This document shows positions 1 through 11,500 of a stretch of 64,000 nt of DNA, piece by piece. Under the pieces are notes generated by a model. That model ran no database searches. It had not been told where the DNA came from and worked only from the letters and a program-made list of their open reading frames with translations. This DNA comes from Siphonodentalium dalli (lineage: Eukaryota; Mollusca; Scaphopoda; Gadilida; Siphonodentaliidae): positions 244,963,474 to 245,027,473 of the forward strand of contig CP136065.1 in assembly GCA_032622095.1 (NCBI GenBank). Direction: 5' to 3'. Both the position numbers and the translations under genes were made by a program. The stretch's first letter is position 1, and each line of letters starts with the position of its first letter.

Positions 1-320
1 TCGCCTCGCATATATAAGAGAATACATTGGCCAATTTTTTTTTACAATTTTAATAATTTGTTCTTGTATTCTTTAACAATTTTATAATTTCACCCATACA
101 GAGCCCCAGACAAACATGAGCAGACGACACTCTTCTATGTGCTTCTATATATGTGTGGGGCTCCCTGCAGGGTTTTGGATGTTTTTTTATTTTATGTCCT
201 AAAAATTGTAAGAAACATTTATTTAAAAAACATGATAAAAAATTGTTAAGACAATGCATTCTCTTATATATGCGAGACGACCTATGGTCGACTCGCATAT
301 ATAAGAGAATGCATTGGCAC
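1..320. mobile_element. piggyBac-like palindromic MITE, truncated by window edge
   Basis: Two copies of the ~70-bp palindromic core shared by the TTAA MITEs of this window. The second (about 247-316) is complete: arms CAATGCATTCTCTTATATAT and its inverse around a TCGACC/GGTCG centre. The first (1-31) is only a right arm cut by the window start. The spacer at 32-240 is AT-rich and contains a GC-richer insert (about 100-180) not found in the other copies. The terminal TTAA sites are not visible, so family membership rests on the core and on the following GCACAGGG motif. Confidence 0.6.
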
Positions 321-330
321 AGGGTAAACA

Positions 331-1240
331 AAATCCCGACTTTCGACTGGATTTGATATGGCGGGTCACATATGCTCTGAATGATTTAAACAATAGTGGC
401 TTTTCTCTGAGCATATATCCACGATCAGTGTTCTCCATGTTACCTGGGCCAGGTATCAGAGGGTCTGAATTATTTAAATATCCGTTCTTTGCCATAGAAC
501 TTGACTGCGAAACTTATGAATGGTACATGCGTGACGACACGCATCGTTGATTCGTGTCAACCATGCATGTAACATGTAGTATGTACATGCCCTACAGTAC
601 AGCTCTAGTACCAGTATACGCGCACATAATAATTATCCGCTCATCATTCGCATTGCGTTAGATATTAAATATATCTAATCCGGCCCCAGATTAAATATGA
701 AGGGTGATAACACTAAATAGAACGTACTTTGACTAAATAACGGAGATCTGAATGAAATATTAATTACCACACCACCAGTGATCAACTTTGGTCGTACATA
801 AGTTGATCTTTGATAATTTACACCACGCATAGGTCGAAATTGTTCTCAATCTTTAAAATCGGTTCTTCGAATATCTCCGTTAGTTAGTTAATAGTAATCC
901 TCTATAATCCTGTATAAGATCAATTGCGATGAAACTTTGGAAGACAATAATCTTTTATATGTTACCAACATATATGAAGACTAATGAGTAATGACATGGT
1001 GACTATAAGCTTGAATGGGTACAAATTGAATAGATTGAGTCAACTCTTCAGAAATAACTTATTATTAGTTTTGTTTGCATAACTGTGGTTTCAACGTGCG
1101 ATCTGTCGTTATTGGAGAACAATCAATAATGAATATAAGAACAAAGTTGATCTATTTCTCCATGTTCTTCTTAATGGTGATGTTTTTACATATTTTTATA
1201 ATTTTTTTTTTAATTTTTTTTTGCACATTTACCGACTGCG
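331..1240. other. AT-rich intergenic stretch, nothing recognised
   Basis: No reading frame with coding character, no tandem repeat and no clear inverted repeat. A T-rich run lies at about 1200-1222. It is upstream of the TPPP-like gene and could contain its untranslated first exon, but nothing in the sequence identifies one. Confidence 0.4.
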
Positions 1241-1242
1241 AG

Positions 1243-1365
1243 TGCCTCTATACTATTTCTTTGGCCTCGGAGGGGGGTAAATATTTGATTCGAGTCGAGG
1301 AACCTACCCATCAAAGCCCAGAGTGACCAGATATCGATTTTTGAAATTTGTTATTTCCTAATATC
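1243..1365. mobile_element. Fragment of the AGGTACTC/TTAA MITE family
   Basis: Matches the interior of the complete copies at 6831-7319 and 41590-42066: the segment TTTGATTCGAGTCGAGGAA followed by CCCATCAAAG and GATATCGATTTT. Both terminal TTAA-AGGTACTC ends are missing, so this is a degraded relic. Confidence 0.5.
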
Positions 1366-1748
1366 AATTTATAAATATCCTGATTTAATATAGTGACCAT
1401 GGACGTGTGTCCCCTGTGGTTAGGATTATATATTAAACAATATATAATCACCTCTCCGATTAAGTATTTATTTATATGTAATCCCCTAAGAGCGGCCATG
1501 ATTTGTATATATATATATTTAGAGAGGCTTGGGGCCCACACTATAGAACCCTTTGTTTGACCAAAATAGGTTCAGGGACCGAGAAATGGCATGGGTGCCC
1601 TATTTGAACTCCCCTGGACGGCGGCAATTTTGGATCGGGGTGAGGTGTGTGGAAATAGTGTCTTTGTAGGCCACCATATACAGCACCCTTTGTTTGACCT
1701 AAATATATAGTTTTTTCGAATAAGGAATGTAAGTCACCTTCGTTAAGA

Positions 1749-2210
1749 ACAAGTCTGAGATTAGTGTGTCTGTCATTTGCAGAATGAGGTCCCCAGAGGG
1801 TGAATTTAGTGACGCTATCCCGCACAGCGGGCTAGCATCACCAAATTCACACTGTAGGGACACCATTCTGCGTGGTCTCATCTGCTATATGGGAGACATA
1901 GACTCAGATTGAAGTTCCCAAATGGTGAATATTGTGATGTACACCCATTGCGAACCTCGAGTATGCAATGTGTCGTCTGCCAATTTGGGGATATAGAGAA
2001 ACTAAACTAAAAAAAATTAACTCTATGTGAAGAAGTTTCTATTGAAATTTGATAATAAAGAATCTTTCCAGAGAAGGATGAGGCCTGGGCAGAATGAGGT
2101 CCCAGGAGGGTGAATTTGGTGATGCTAGCCCGCTATGCGTGATAGCGTCACTAAATTCACCCTCTGGAGACCTCATTCTGTGAATGGCAGACACACTAAA
2201 CTCAGACTTG
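1749..2210. mobile_element. Foldback element, AAGTCTGAGTTTAGTGTG family, full copy
   Basis: Outer inverted repeats (AAGTCTGAGATTAGTGTG at left, CACACTAAACTCAGACTT at right) continue into TCATTTGCAGAATGAGGTCC-type arms. Each end carries its own sub-palindrome around GCGGGCTAGC. The ~220-bp centre (CCCAAATGGTGAATATTGTG, then a GAAGTTTCTATTGAAATTTG segment) is shared with copies at 43630-44083 and 45607-46046. There is no open frame for a transposase, so it is non-autonomous. A target duplication was not resolved. Confidence 0.7.
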
Positions 2211-2544
2211 GTTAATAATAGTCTGGTTTCTTAGAACCCAGAGGGTGATTATACATTGATGTCACCAGTTCGACATGTGACACTTTTGGAGTTCCAACAG
2301 GGAACCTATTGGTAAAACAACGTACAATGTAATACATTTCTTAGTTATTATCTCGTTCCATATGTGGTATTTCACTGTATAGGTGAAAGTCCCAGCTCCA
2401 GATTGCACGAGTTAGCACCACCCCACCCATAACTTTTGTCCAAATTTCTTTTGGAAATTCATGCCTGACAGAACAATGGTTGGAAATTTTACACCATAAA
2501 AAAGGTTGAAATTGTTCTCAGTGTTTGAATTTCCAACCAGTAAT
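2211..2544. other. Unique-looking intergenic spacer
   Basis: No gene, RNA or repeat recognised between the foldback element and the GGCCAAT minisatellite. Confidence 0.4.
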
Positions 2545-2835
2545 GTGTATGTGTCTGGCCAATGGTATGTGTCTGGCCAATGGTATGGTATGTGTCTGGC
2601 CAATGGTATGGTATGTGTCTGGCCAACGGTATGGTATGTGTCTGGCCAATGGTATGGTTTGTGTCTGGCCAATGTTACGGTATGTGGCTGGCAATGGTAT
2701 GTGTCTGGCCAATGGTACGGTATGTGGCCAATGATATGGTATGTGGCTGGCCAATGGTACGGTATGTGGTTGGCCAATAGCATGGTATGGTATGTGGCTG
2801 GCCAATGGTATGTGGCTGGCCAATGGTATGGCCAA
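2545..2835. repeat. Minisatellite, TGGCCAATGGTATGTGTC unit
   Basis: About 14 tandem copies of an 18-bp unit (GGTATGTGTCTGGCCAAT), many extended to 23 bp by an extra GGTAT. The later copies switch GTGTCTGG to GTGGCTGG. Long open frames on both strands here are products of the repeat, not genes. Confidence 0.9.
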
Positions 2836-3039
2836 TTTCTATCAAAAATGCCCAAAGAAAATTGCACTTAATGAAACTTTTTAGCCAATGTTATAATGTA
2901 TATGGATATATTAATAACTTGTAAATATGCTCTCCACAAATGGAGGTTAACAAATAAATATATAGACCTATTTCAGTTTTTGCGGTTCCCATTTCCATTG
3001 TCACTTCGTCCATCTCGAAATTTATCAGTTTTTTTTTGT

Positions 3040-3928
3040 GAGTGTGTTATATATAGTTTTTTTGTGGTGTGTTATATATAGTTTTTTTGTGAGTGTGTTA
3101 TATATAGTTTTTTGTGGTGTGTTATATATAGTTTTTTTGTGAGTGTGTTATATATAGTTTTTTTGTGGTGTGTTATATATAGTTTTTTTGTGAGTGTGTT
3201 ATATATAGTTTTTTTTGTGAGTGTGCTATATATAGTTTTTTTGTGAGTGTGTTATATATAGTTTTTTGTGAGTGTGTTATATATAGTTTTTTTGTGCGTG
3301 TGTTATATATAGTTTTTTGTGAGTGTGTTATATATAGTTTTTTTGTGAGTGTGTTATATATAGTTTTTTTTTTAGTGTGTTATATATAGTTTTTTGTGAG
3401 TGTGTTATATATTGTTTTTTTGTGAGTGTGTTATATATAGTTTTTTGTGAGTGTGTTATATATAGTTTTTTTGTGAGTGTGTTATATATAGTTTTTTGTG
3501 AGTGTTATATATAGTTTTTTTGTGAGTGTGCTATATATAGTTTTTGTGTGTGTGTGTTATATATAGTTTATTGTGATTGTGTTATATATATTTTTGTGTG
3601 AGTGTGTTATATATAGTTTTTTTGTGAGTGTGTTATATATAGTTTTTTGTGAGTGTGTTATATATAGTTTTTTTGTGGTGTGTTATATATAGTTTTTTTG
3701 TGAGTGTGTTATATATAGTTTTTTTGTGGTGTGTTATATATAGTTTTTTGTGAGTGTGTTATATATAGTTTTTTTCTGTGAGTGTGCTATATGTAGTTTT
3801 TTGTGAGTGTGTTATATATAGTTTATTGTGATTGTGTTATATATATTTTTGTGTGAGTGTGTTATATATAGTTTTTTTGTGAGTGTGTTATATATAGTTT
3901 TTTTGTGAGTGTGTTATATATATATATT
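3040..3928. repeat. Minisatellite, GTGAGTGTGTTATATATAGTTTTTT unit
   Basis: About 34 tandem copies of a 24-27-bp unit made of a GTGAGTGTG (or GTGGTGTG) block, TTATATATAG and a T tract of variable length. Variation is mostly in T-tract length, as expected from replication slippage. Confidence 0.95.
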
Positions 3929-4072
3929 TTTTAGATGCTGTTATACTTGGTTTCGGTTTTCTCAATGATCCAATGTTTTGGTTTTTCAATTTGGCCAAAG
4001 TTTCTGAAAAATTGGCAAACAAATTCGGAAATGGCCAGGGGGGTGTCGGAACAATTTTTCAGGCACATATGC

Positions 4073-4137
4073 TTGGGGGGGGGTTGGCATCTATTGGGCT
4101 CGGCAGAGCCTCGCCCAATAGATGCTCAAACCCCCCT
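4073..4137. repeat. Short perfect hairpin with G/C-run arms
   Basis: Arms GCATCTATTGGGC (4087-4099) and its inverse (4113-4125) flank a CTCGGCAGAGCCTC loop. Outside them a G run pairs with a C run. It may be a small foldback element or a cruciform-prone site. No target duplication was seen. Confidence 0.6.
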
Positions 4138-5290
4138 CACGGACATAAACAGTTTAAGCGACGACACTAGCTACATATTCTATATGGTATGCATGGGAAC
4201 TTTGGACACACTATCCCAGCCGATGTACCCAATATACATAACTGTTATATACTCTATATAAAGAGCGTTTACCATATCATATGTATAGGTTTGTAATTAA
4301 TTACTTACTAACCACAACCTTATATATCATGTACAAATATAAAATAGACATGTTGTCGTGTGATGAATAGATGCTTACTACATTTATAAGCCTTGTACGC
4401 CAGACTGTTGAGCTGCTGCATTACATAGAGAGTGGTTCATCTATGATTTATTGTTTACACGGGATTTATGTGTAATCAAACAACGGTACCTCCCTTGATC
4501 AAATAAACGAATTAACCTTCCACGATAGTGTGTGGATAATTCAATAGTTGAAATATTGTCAGTGTTGATATCTTTTCATGAACATTTGAAGTGAAAACAT
4601 TCATACCCAAGTATGAATGTTTGTGGTTTACATGTGCGGGCCTGTTAAAGGCACTTGTTTTGTACAAAAGCGGGAACTCCAGGCACCAAATACGCAAATA
4701 GGTGAACAACACGCACGCATATACATGTAACTAAATAGCGTTATTTGTTATACATATTGCGAACTCCAACTCCCTGGACACGCATAAAAGACGTTAATAC
4801 ATTTTTCTAATAATGTGGGACCACGTTTTGTGGCCGACATTTTATGTCTACTAATTAGTCAGTCCGCACGTCCGTCTGTTTGCGTCTGATTTCAGAAGGA
4901 GATCTTTATATGTCTCACCTGGATACCATTACGTTATGTATACCGATATTAAATGTGACAAAATATATCCCTGTTGTGGGATTTAAAGTTGTAAATGTTG
5001 GGCTTTACAAATGTACACCATGCGTAAGCAATTCATGAGATTCAGGATTCTCTGCAATTTTATTTACACTATTTTTATTTTTGACTGGCTAAAACTGCTC
5101 TGACGGCAGACTGTCTGTTCATCATTAACATAATATAAGCTTCCGGTGAGCAAGGCGGCCGGGCACCTTGTTTGTGGGCCCAGGACACTGTGGCATCACC
5201 ATTGCTCATTCTGAATATGGGCTCCATAAAACAACATTAGAATATTAATATTAATACTAATAAATAGTTCAATTTATCTTTTTCTCACAG
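4138..5290. other. Upstream region and 5' intron end of the TPPP-like gene
   Basis: No coding frame recognised. The last bases (TTTTTCTCACAG, ending 5290) form a good 3' splice site directly before the start-codon exon, so at least one untranslated exon lies upstream, probably in this window but not identified. A small hairpin (AACATTCATAC/GTATGAATGTT) is at about 4596-4622. Confidence 0.5.
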
Positions 5291-5301
5291 TAACCGCAAA
5301 C

Positions 5302-5516
5302 ATGGCGTCAGCAGGGTGTGGATGTGATCCCGAAGTTATGCAAACATGTGACCAGTTCATTTGTCTGAGTTTGGCTGGGAAAACCCCACCTAAAGGAATG
5401 GAGCATCAAATGAACAACAAAGCCTGCACCAAGATGCTGAAGGATCTTGGTATGCAAAACTTGGTTCATGACTTGGAGGCATCATGCTTTCCAAAACATA
5501 AGACAACGGGCAAACT
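5302..5516 (+). CDS. TPPP: TPPP-like coding exon 1
   Basis: The exon begins at 5291 after TTTCTCACAG. ATG at 5302 is the first in-frame start ([13 protein letters not shown]). It ends CT|gtgagt at 5516, leaving two bases of a Leu codon (phase 2). If the donor were ignored, translation would stop at once (TGA 5518-5520), which supports splicing here. Residues 1-72, including the [14 protein letters not shown] stretch that aligns with MNGKNWAKLCKDC of TPPPs. Confidence 0.8.
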
Positions 5517-8500
5517 GTGAGTATTACGTCATCGACATGGATGCGTCGTGCTTTCTAAAATATAGCTTGTGTGTATTATATACTAATGAGTCTACAAATG
5601 TGTTATCATTCAATTCCTGTCATCTTATAACTTTATCAAGACTCATACGGCTATACATATCATCAACAATACAGGACAGATAGGAGTGGGGACAATCATG
5701 GCTTCTAATGGTTTTCCCAAATTAACCCAGGGACAGTGAGATGAACTCAGAGAAATTTATTCAGAATGTGAAATCAGTACAATATAATAAGTAATACAAA
5801 TTTCAAAATTGATGGACAAAACCCTGAAATATATCATAATCTTAACTTAAAAAATTCATATCCACAAATTTAATTCCTGGTCCCACTCGGCCACAAAATC
5901 CGGACCAGCTCGCGAAATGTGTTTATGGACACACAAACTTCCAACAGTTACCAAATTTATGTAGTACCTCAAAAGTTGCAGAGCAATGACAGCTTTGGAT
6001 TTTCATCCCATGGTCTATATATATCAGGCAATTCTTCAAGGATTGTCCACTTATAAACGGACAATCTTTACCTAAAATGGTCATTGATAAATGGACAATC
6101 CAACCACGCGTGGCACGCGAGCTTGGGATTGTCCACTAAATGAAGACATGTATAGCTGGTCCTGCATGTTAGGTTCATATTTAATATTATGGCAATAACG
6201 GTGATTTGTATGAGAAAATGTGTTTTTGACGAAATAACGGAGATATTTGAAGAAGAGTTTTTGACGAAATAACGGAAATATTCGAAGAAGTGTTTTTAAA
6301 CAGCGTACCCCAAACCTCCCCCAAACCCATCAACCCAAGGGAAGAATTTGACTTATATTTCACAAGAGTTGATCTGATGTGGTGTTGCAAATTTCTCATA
6401 TAAATCTCCGTTATTTAGTAAAGATACATTCTTTATAGAGTTATTACCCTTCAGATTTAATATGAAGCTAACATGCAGGATTATCGATATATGTCGTGAT
6501 TTAGTGGACAATCCCAAGCTCGCGTGCCACGCGTGGTTGGATTGTCCATTTATTAATGACCATTTTAGGTAAGGATTGTCCGTTTATAAGTGGACAATCT
6601 TATGCGCATTAGGTGATATATATTGTCATTACTATAGCTTATCACTTCATAACTTTTTGATTTTTTCCAAGCTTCTTATTGTTCGATGAATCATGTTCCA
6701 TCTCAAGAGTTAGAAATCTTGGCTTGTATTCAAATGCTAGCTAGCTTATATAGTGACCAAACTGCAAGATATAGTCCAGTCCGCCACGCTGATCTGAATA
6801 CCGTCATCACGTACGCGTATACATAACCTATTAAAGGTACTCAATCCGATAAAACTCCTCTCAATTACTATTTCAATGGCTTCGGGGGTCAAAAATATTT
6901 GATTCGAGTCGAGGAAGCCACCCATCAAAGCTCAGATTTTTTAGATATCGATTTTATAAATCTATTATTTTTCATTATCGGGAATACTTTCTGGTCCAGA
7001 ACACAGTCAAAATTGCGTTATTATTACCACTTGATTTTAGAGTTATCCATCCTTGTCTGTTTGAATAGTGTTTTGGTGTACACATCTCGAGCAGATTACG
7101 GCAGTTGAAGGCAATTATTAGTACTCATCTCGAGAAAATAACAAATTTCAAAAATCAATATCTAATAACTCTGAGCTTTGTTTGATGGGCTCCTCGACTC
7201 GAATCAAATATTTTTTACCCCGAAAGCCAAAGAAATAGTAATATAGGACCCTCTGATCGGATTGTTGTTGTTGGAATCTGTTGAGATGGGGACCCTCTGA
7301 TCGGATTGAGTACCTTTAAAGGAAATCTTACATTTTTTATTTAAAACTATGTAGGTTACAATTCGTTCTGCATTATTCTGAGAAACTGAAATTTCCAAAT
7401 TGGCCAGATCAGATCAGAATGAAATGTAATCGACAATATATAGTCTTAAATAATTTTTTTTTTAGATTTATCTTCTGTCGTATAATGTAAGTATATATAA
7501 ATTATAATCAGACCAGCGTAGCTAGGGAACTGGACTATGTCTTGCAGTTTGAGTAGCATTATTATAGTGGCATGACAATGAGTAGCATTATTATAGTGGC
7601 ATGACAATGAGTAGCATTATTATAGTGGCATGACAATGAGTAGCATTATTATAGTGGCATGACAATGAGTAGCATTATTATAGTGGCATGACAATGAAGT
7701 GTATTTTATTATAGTGGCATGACAATGAAGTGTATTTTATTATAGTGGCATGACAATGAAGTGTATTTTATTATAGTGGCATGACAATGAAGTGTATTTT
7801 ATATCAGATCGGTAGGTACATCCAGATAAACGCAATGACTCGTATACATATGTCGTTTATTGACATGACTAATTTTGTCAGTCTGTTGAGACCTGCATGT
7901 CTTAATCGAAACCTGATCATTTGTAGATACGTCGAGATAGACAAATGTGGCAATGATCTGTTTAAGCAGCTTGCGGAAATACAGGCTAAAAAGAAATGCA
8001 AAGGAACTACAAAGCCAGACCAGGCTGCTATCGACGCAGAATTCTGTTCTATATGCGACAAACTTAAAAAGGGCGCACCAAAAAAAGAACAAGCGGTACG
8101 TGCACTACATGTATATCCATATTAATCATGCTGGCATACAGTACTGCCCTAAGTAATCGACTTCATAACCACAGTAGAATTATGGGTAACTTTTCAGGAT
8201 TTAGTCGGAAATATGGCTTGTTGCCATTCATTGGACAGCTCTCGGGGAGAGCTTTCCGATGAATGGCAACAAGCCATATTTCCGACTAAATCCTGAAAAG
8301 TTACCCATAATTCTGCTGTTGTTAAGGTGTCGATTACTTAGGGCATTACATTATTTTATGTATAACTATTGCGCTTTATATACAGAAATTGATATAGTTA
8401 CGAATTAAACTATTAATCTTTCATTTTCTTTTTGGTGAGGGACGCAAAATTTTAGATAATGTTATATAAAGCATAATCCTATATACATTTTCTGGTGTCA

Positions 8501-11500
8501 AAAAGATCTATTTGAGCAATTACCCAATCAGATGCACATAGCCTCAAATCGATTAAAATTAAGAAAGTTATTGAATATCTAGCTTCTTAACACCCCAAGG
8601 ACTCCTGAATCAACTGTACAGTATCACCATATACATTATTTTGTTTTCTTTTTGTTTTGTTAATCACGTGAATCTTCTTTGTAATTGATATTTTGTTGAG
8701 CCGGACTTATATAGGTCTTCGTACCTTCGTTGTCTGGCTCATTGTATATTTTATTTGCAATAAACCTATTTATACAAAAAAAAACTAACAGGAGATGAGA
8801 GGATATTAGGTTCACCTTGGTTGATACCGACCCCATGTGGGTGTATTATAAGTTACACGGCTATTTGAGGCCCCCACCCCCTTTTTCGTACGCCGTATTC
8901 CATGCCCTGTTATGAGGTACCCCGTATTCCGGCCCCTCTGTTAGGAGGTATTCGGTATTCCAAAAATACCGGTATTCGTACGCCGACCTTCGACACCTTC
9001 CAAAAAATGATCCTAATAATAATATAAATGCGATTTTTGTCACAATAAATTCACGGTTTGACATATAGATCGTCGATCGTCGTCATTTTAGATCATTTTA
9101 GACGTGGACACTGTGGGATGACCGGCGTTCGTACGGCAATAGAAAATTTATCCGGAAAATTCCATATGGCTGTTAACTTGTATTCCGTATTCCACCCTCT
9201 GTGTTAAGTGGTATTCCGTATTCCAGGGGTGGGGGTGGTGACCTCCTATTTGTTGCCGGATACGGTCTCATGTGAGACGGGGTGAGATTAATACCGCATC
9301 GCCCGATATTAATCTCGCCTCGCCTCACGTACATGACATCGTAGCCGGCAACTAAGAGTCATGTAACATGAAAGGTATTAATTTCACTTCGCCTCACATG
9401 ACTGTCATGACACCATTTCTGGCAACTAATCGTCCCGTAACTTATAATATGGGGTCGATCGGAACGCCATTTTGTTTTTTATTGGAACTATGCCGCCTCA
9501 AGCATATATTTACAGTGTATTTTTGCCATATTTTTGGCGTCACGAAAAAGGATATATGTCTGAAATAATAATCTATGAAATTGAAAACATGTAGCAAAAC
9601 CTGCATCTGATATGTCTCAAGAATTCTAAAGAGCCATAAATGTGCTATAATACTCAGTTTGTTGCCATGGTAACGAGTGAGGCTTTTTTTGCGTTTGTTT
9701 TACTTTTAGATTGTCGTTTGTGTATTTACGATCTTGACAGTTGATCACGTGATCAGTGACTTATATGGAAGCTGGTGCCTGGTGTTAACAAAACCAAAGG
9801 TTCATTAACGCCCGCCGTTCGCTTCCTGTCAACTTCGCCTCAATATTATGGAACCTTACTGTGGGTAAAGTACAGTTGATCTACAAGAGAACGCCCTCTA
9901 AAGTGGTAATACATGTACATGTAGGTAGCTAATCAAGTCTGGCTCTTCACGAATTCAACTATCACAGTGATATTCAACTATTTTGGATAATCTGACTACC
10001 ATACACCGGTATATATGTAAACTCCAGGTTTTCTGTTTTTTGTTTTTTTTTTGCTAAACATTTCATGGAATCATCTCGCTTCTTATTATGCACAGTCACA
10101 CTGAAATGTATATAATACTAAAATAACAGAGCAAATGCGAAGGCATCAGATTCAGATATTAACACAAATTATACAGCTCATTGCGGGAGACTAGTTTCAT
10201 GATGACAGAAGTATACCTTTCTGAATGATATTAATAATTAGTCGTCCGTCAAGATGGTTTATTCTAACTACAATTAGATCAGTTAAAATTGAGATGAGAG
10301 CATCTACTAGTAAGTTCATGTACATGTACATCATCAGATATATAACTAAGAAATATATTCCCCGCGTTATTATTCGACTTTATAAGATTCCCTGTCAAAA
10401 CTTCAAAACAGTTCCAAGGTTTTGTATTAGCGGAATATGATCTCTACGGCCGTTAGCCATCTATTATATATTTTGGGAAATCTGTGTGTGAGGGTGTGTG
10501 TGTGTGTGTGTGTGGGTGTGTGTGTGAGTGTGTGTGTGTGTGTGTGTGAGGGTGTGTGTGTGTGTGTCTGTCTGCCTGTCTGTGTGTTCGCGATGGACTC
10601 GAAAACGGCCGAGCCGATTTCGATGAAACTTGGTATATGGGGATACTTTCGGCCGGAGAGTGGCATGGGCCTGTTAATTTGCCCGTGCGATGTGACATTG
10701 ACCTTGAAATCGGGTCATTTCAAGGTCGAACGCCCGAGTATCACGGGATTTCGATGGAAATTAGTGTCTGGGGATACTTTCGTATAGGGAGTGTCGTAAA
10801 CCTATTCGTTTGCCCGTGCGACGTGACCTTGTCTTGAAATCGGGTCCATTCAAGGTCAAATCGCGATTTTGTATGGGATTTCGACGAAATTTGATTCATA
10901 GGGTTACTTGTGTCCACTGAGTGTTTTGGACGGGTCGAGTCGTGACCCCGACCTGACCTTGACCTTCAAAATGTGAGTGTCATAAGCCTATGCATTTGAC
11001 CGTGCGACGTGACCTTGAAATCGGGTTAATTCAAGGTCAAATCGCGAATTTTGATGGGATTTCGACGAAATTTGATACATAGGGTTACTTTTGTCCACTG
11101 GGTGTTTTGGACGGGTCGAGTCGTGACCCCGACCTGACCTTGACCTTCAAAATGATCAATTCTAGGTCAAATCGGGTAAAACCGGATGGATTTCGACGGG
11201 TACTTTTGTCCGGGCAGTGTTTTGGACGGGTCAAATCGTGACCCCACCTGACCTTGACCTTCAAAATGGACAATTTAAGGTCAAATCGCGCAATTCGCCG
11301 AAAGCAGAGGGGAAACAGCCCGGACGAAGTCGGGTCCACCTGCTAGTCTACTATATATATTGAGAACTACGTATATCCATATATATATCCTTTATAGAAT
11401 CGAAAACGGTTGGACCGATCGAGAACAAACTTCCTGTCTAAGGTTAAAAACCCACGGACAGTGCATAGCACAGCTTCTGAGAACGTCCGGGCACTCCTTC

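Noticed and set aside
2412-2871. Long open frames on both strands with repeated Trp/His/Tyr peptides
   Set aside because: They coincide exactly with the GGCCAAT minisatellite; the periodic unit generates open frames in several phases.
10437-10837. Open frames with Val/Cys or Thr/His repeats
   Set aside because: They are created by the (GT)n tract at the 5' end of the first Helitron-like unit.
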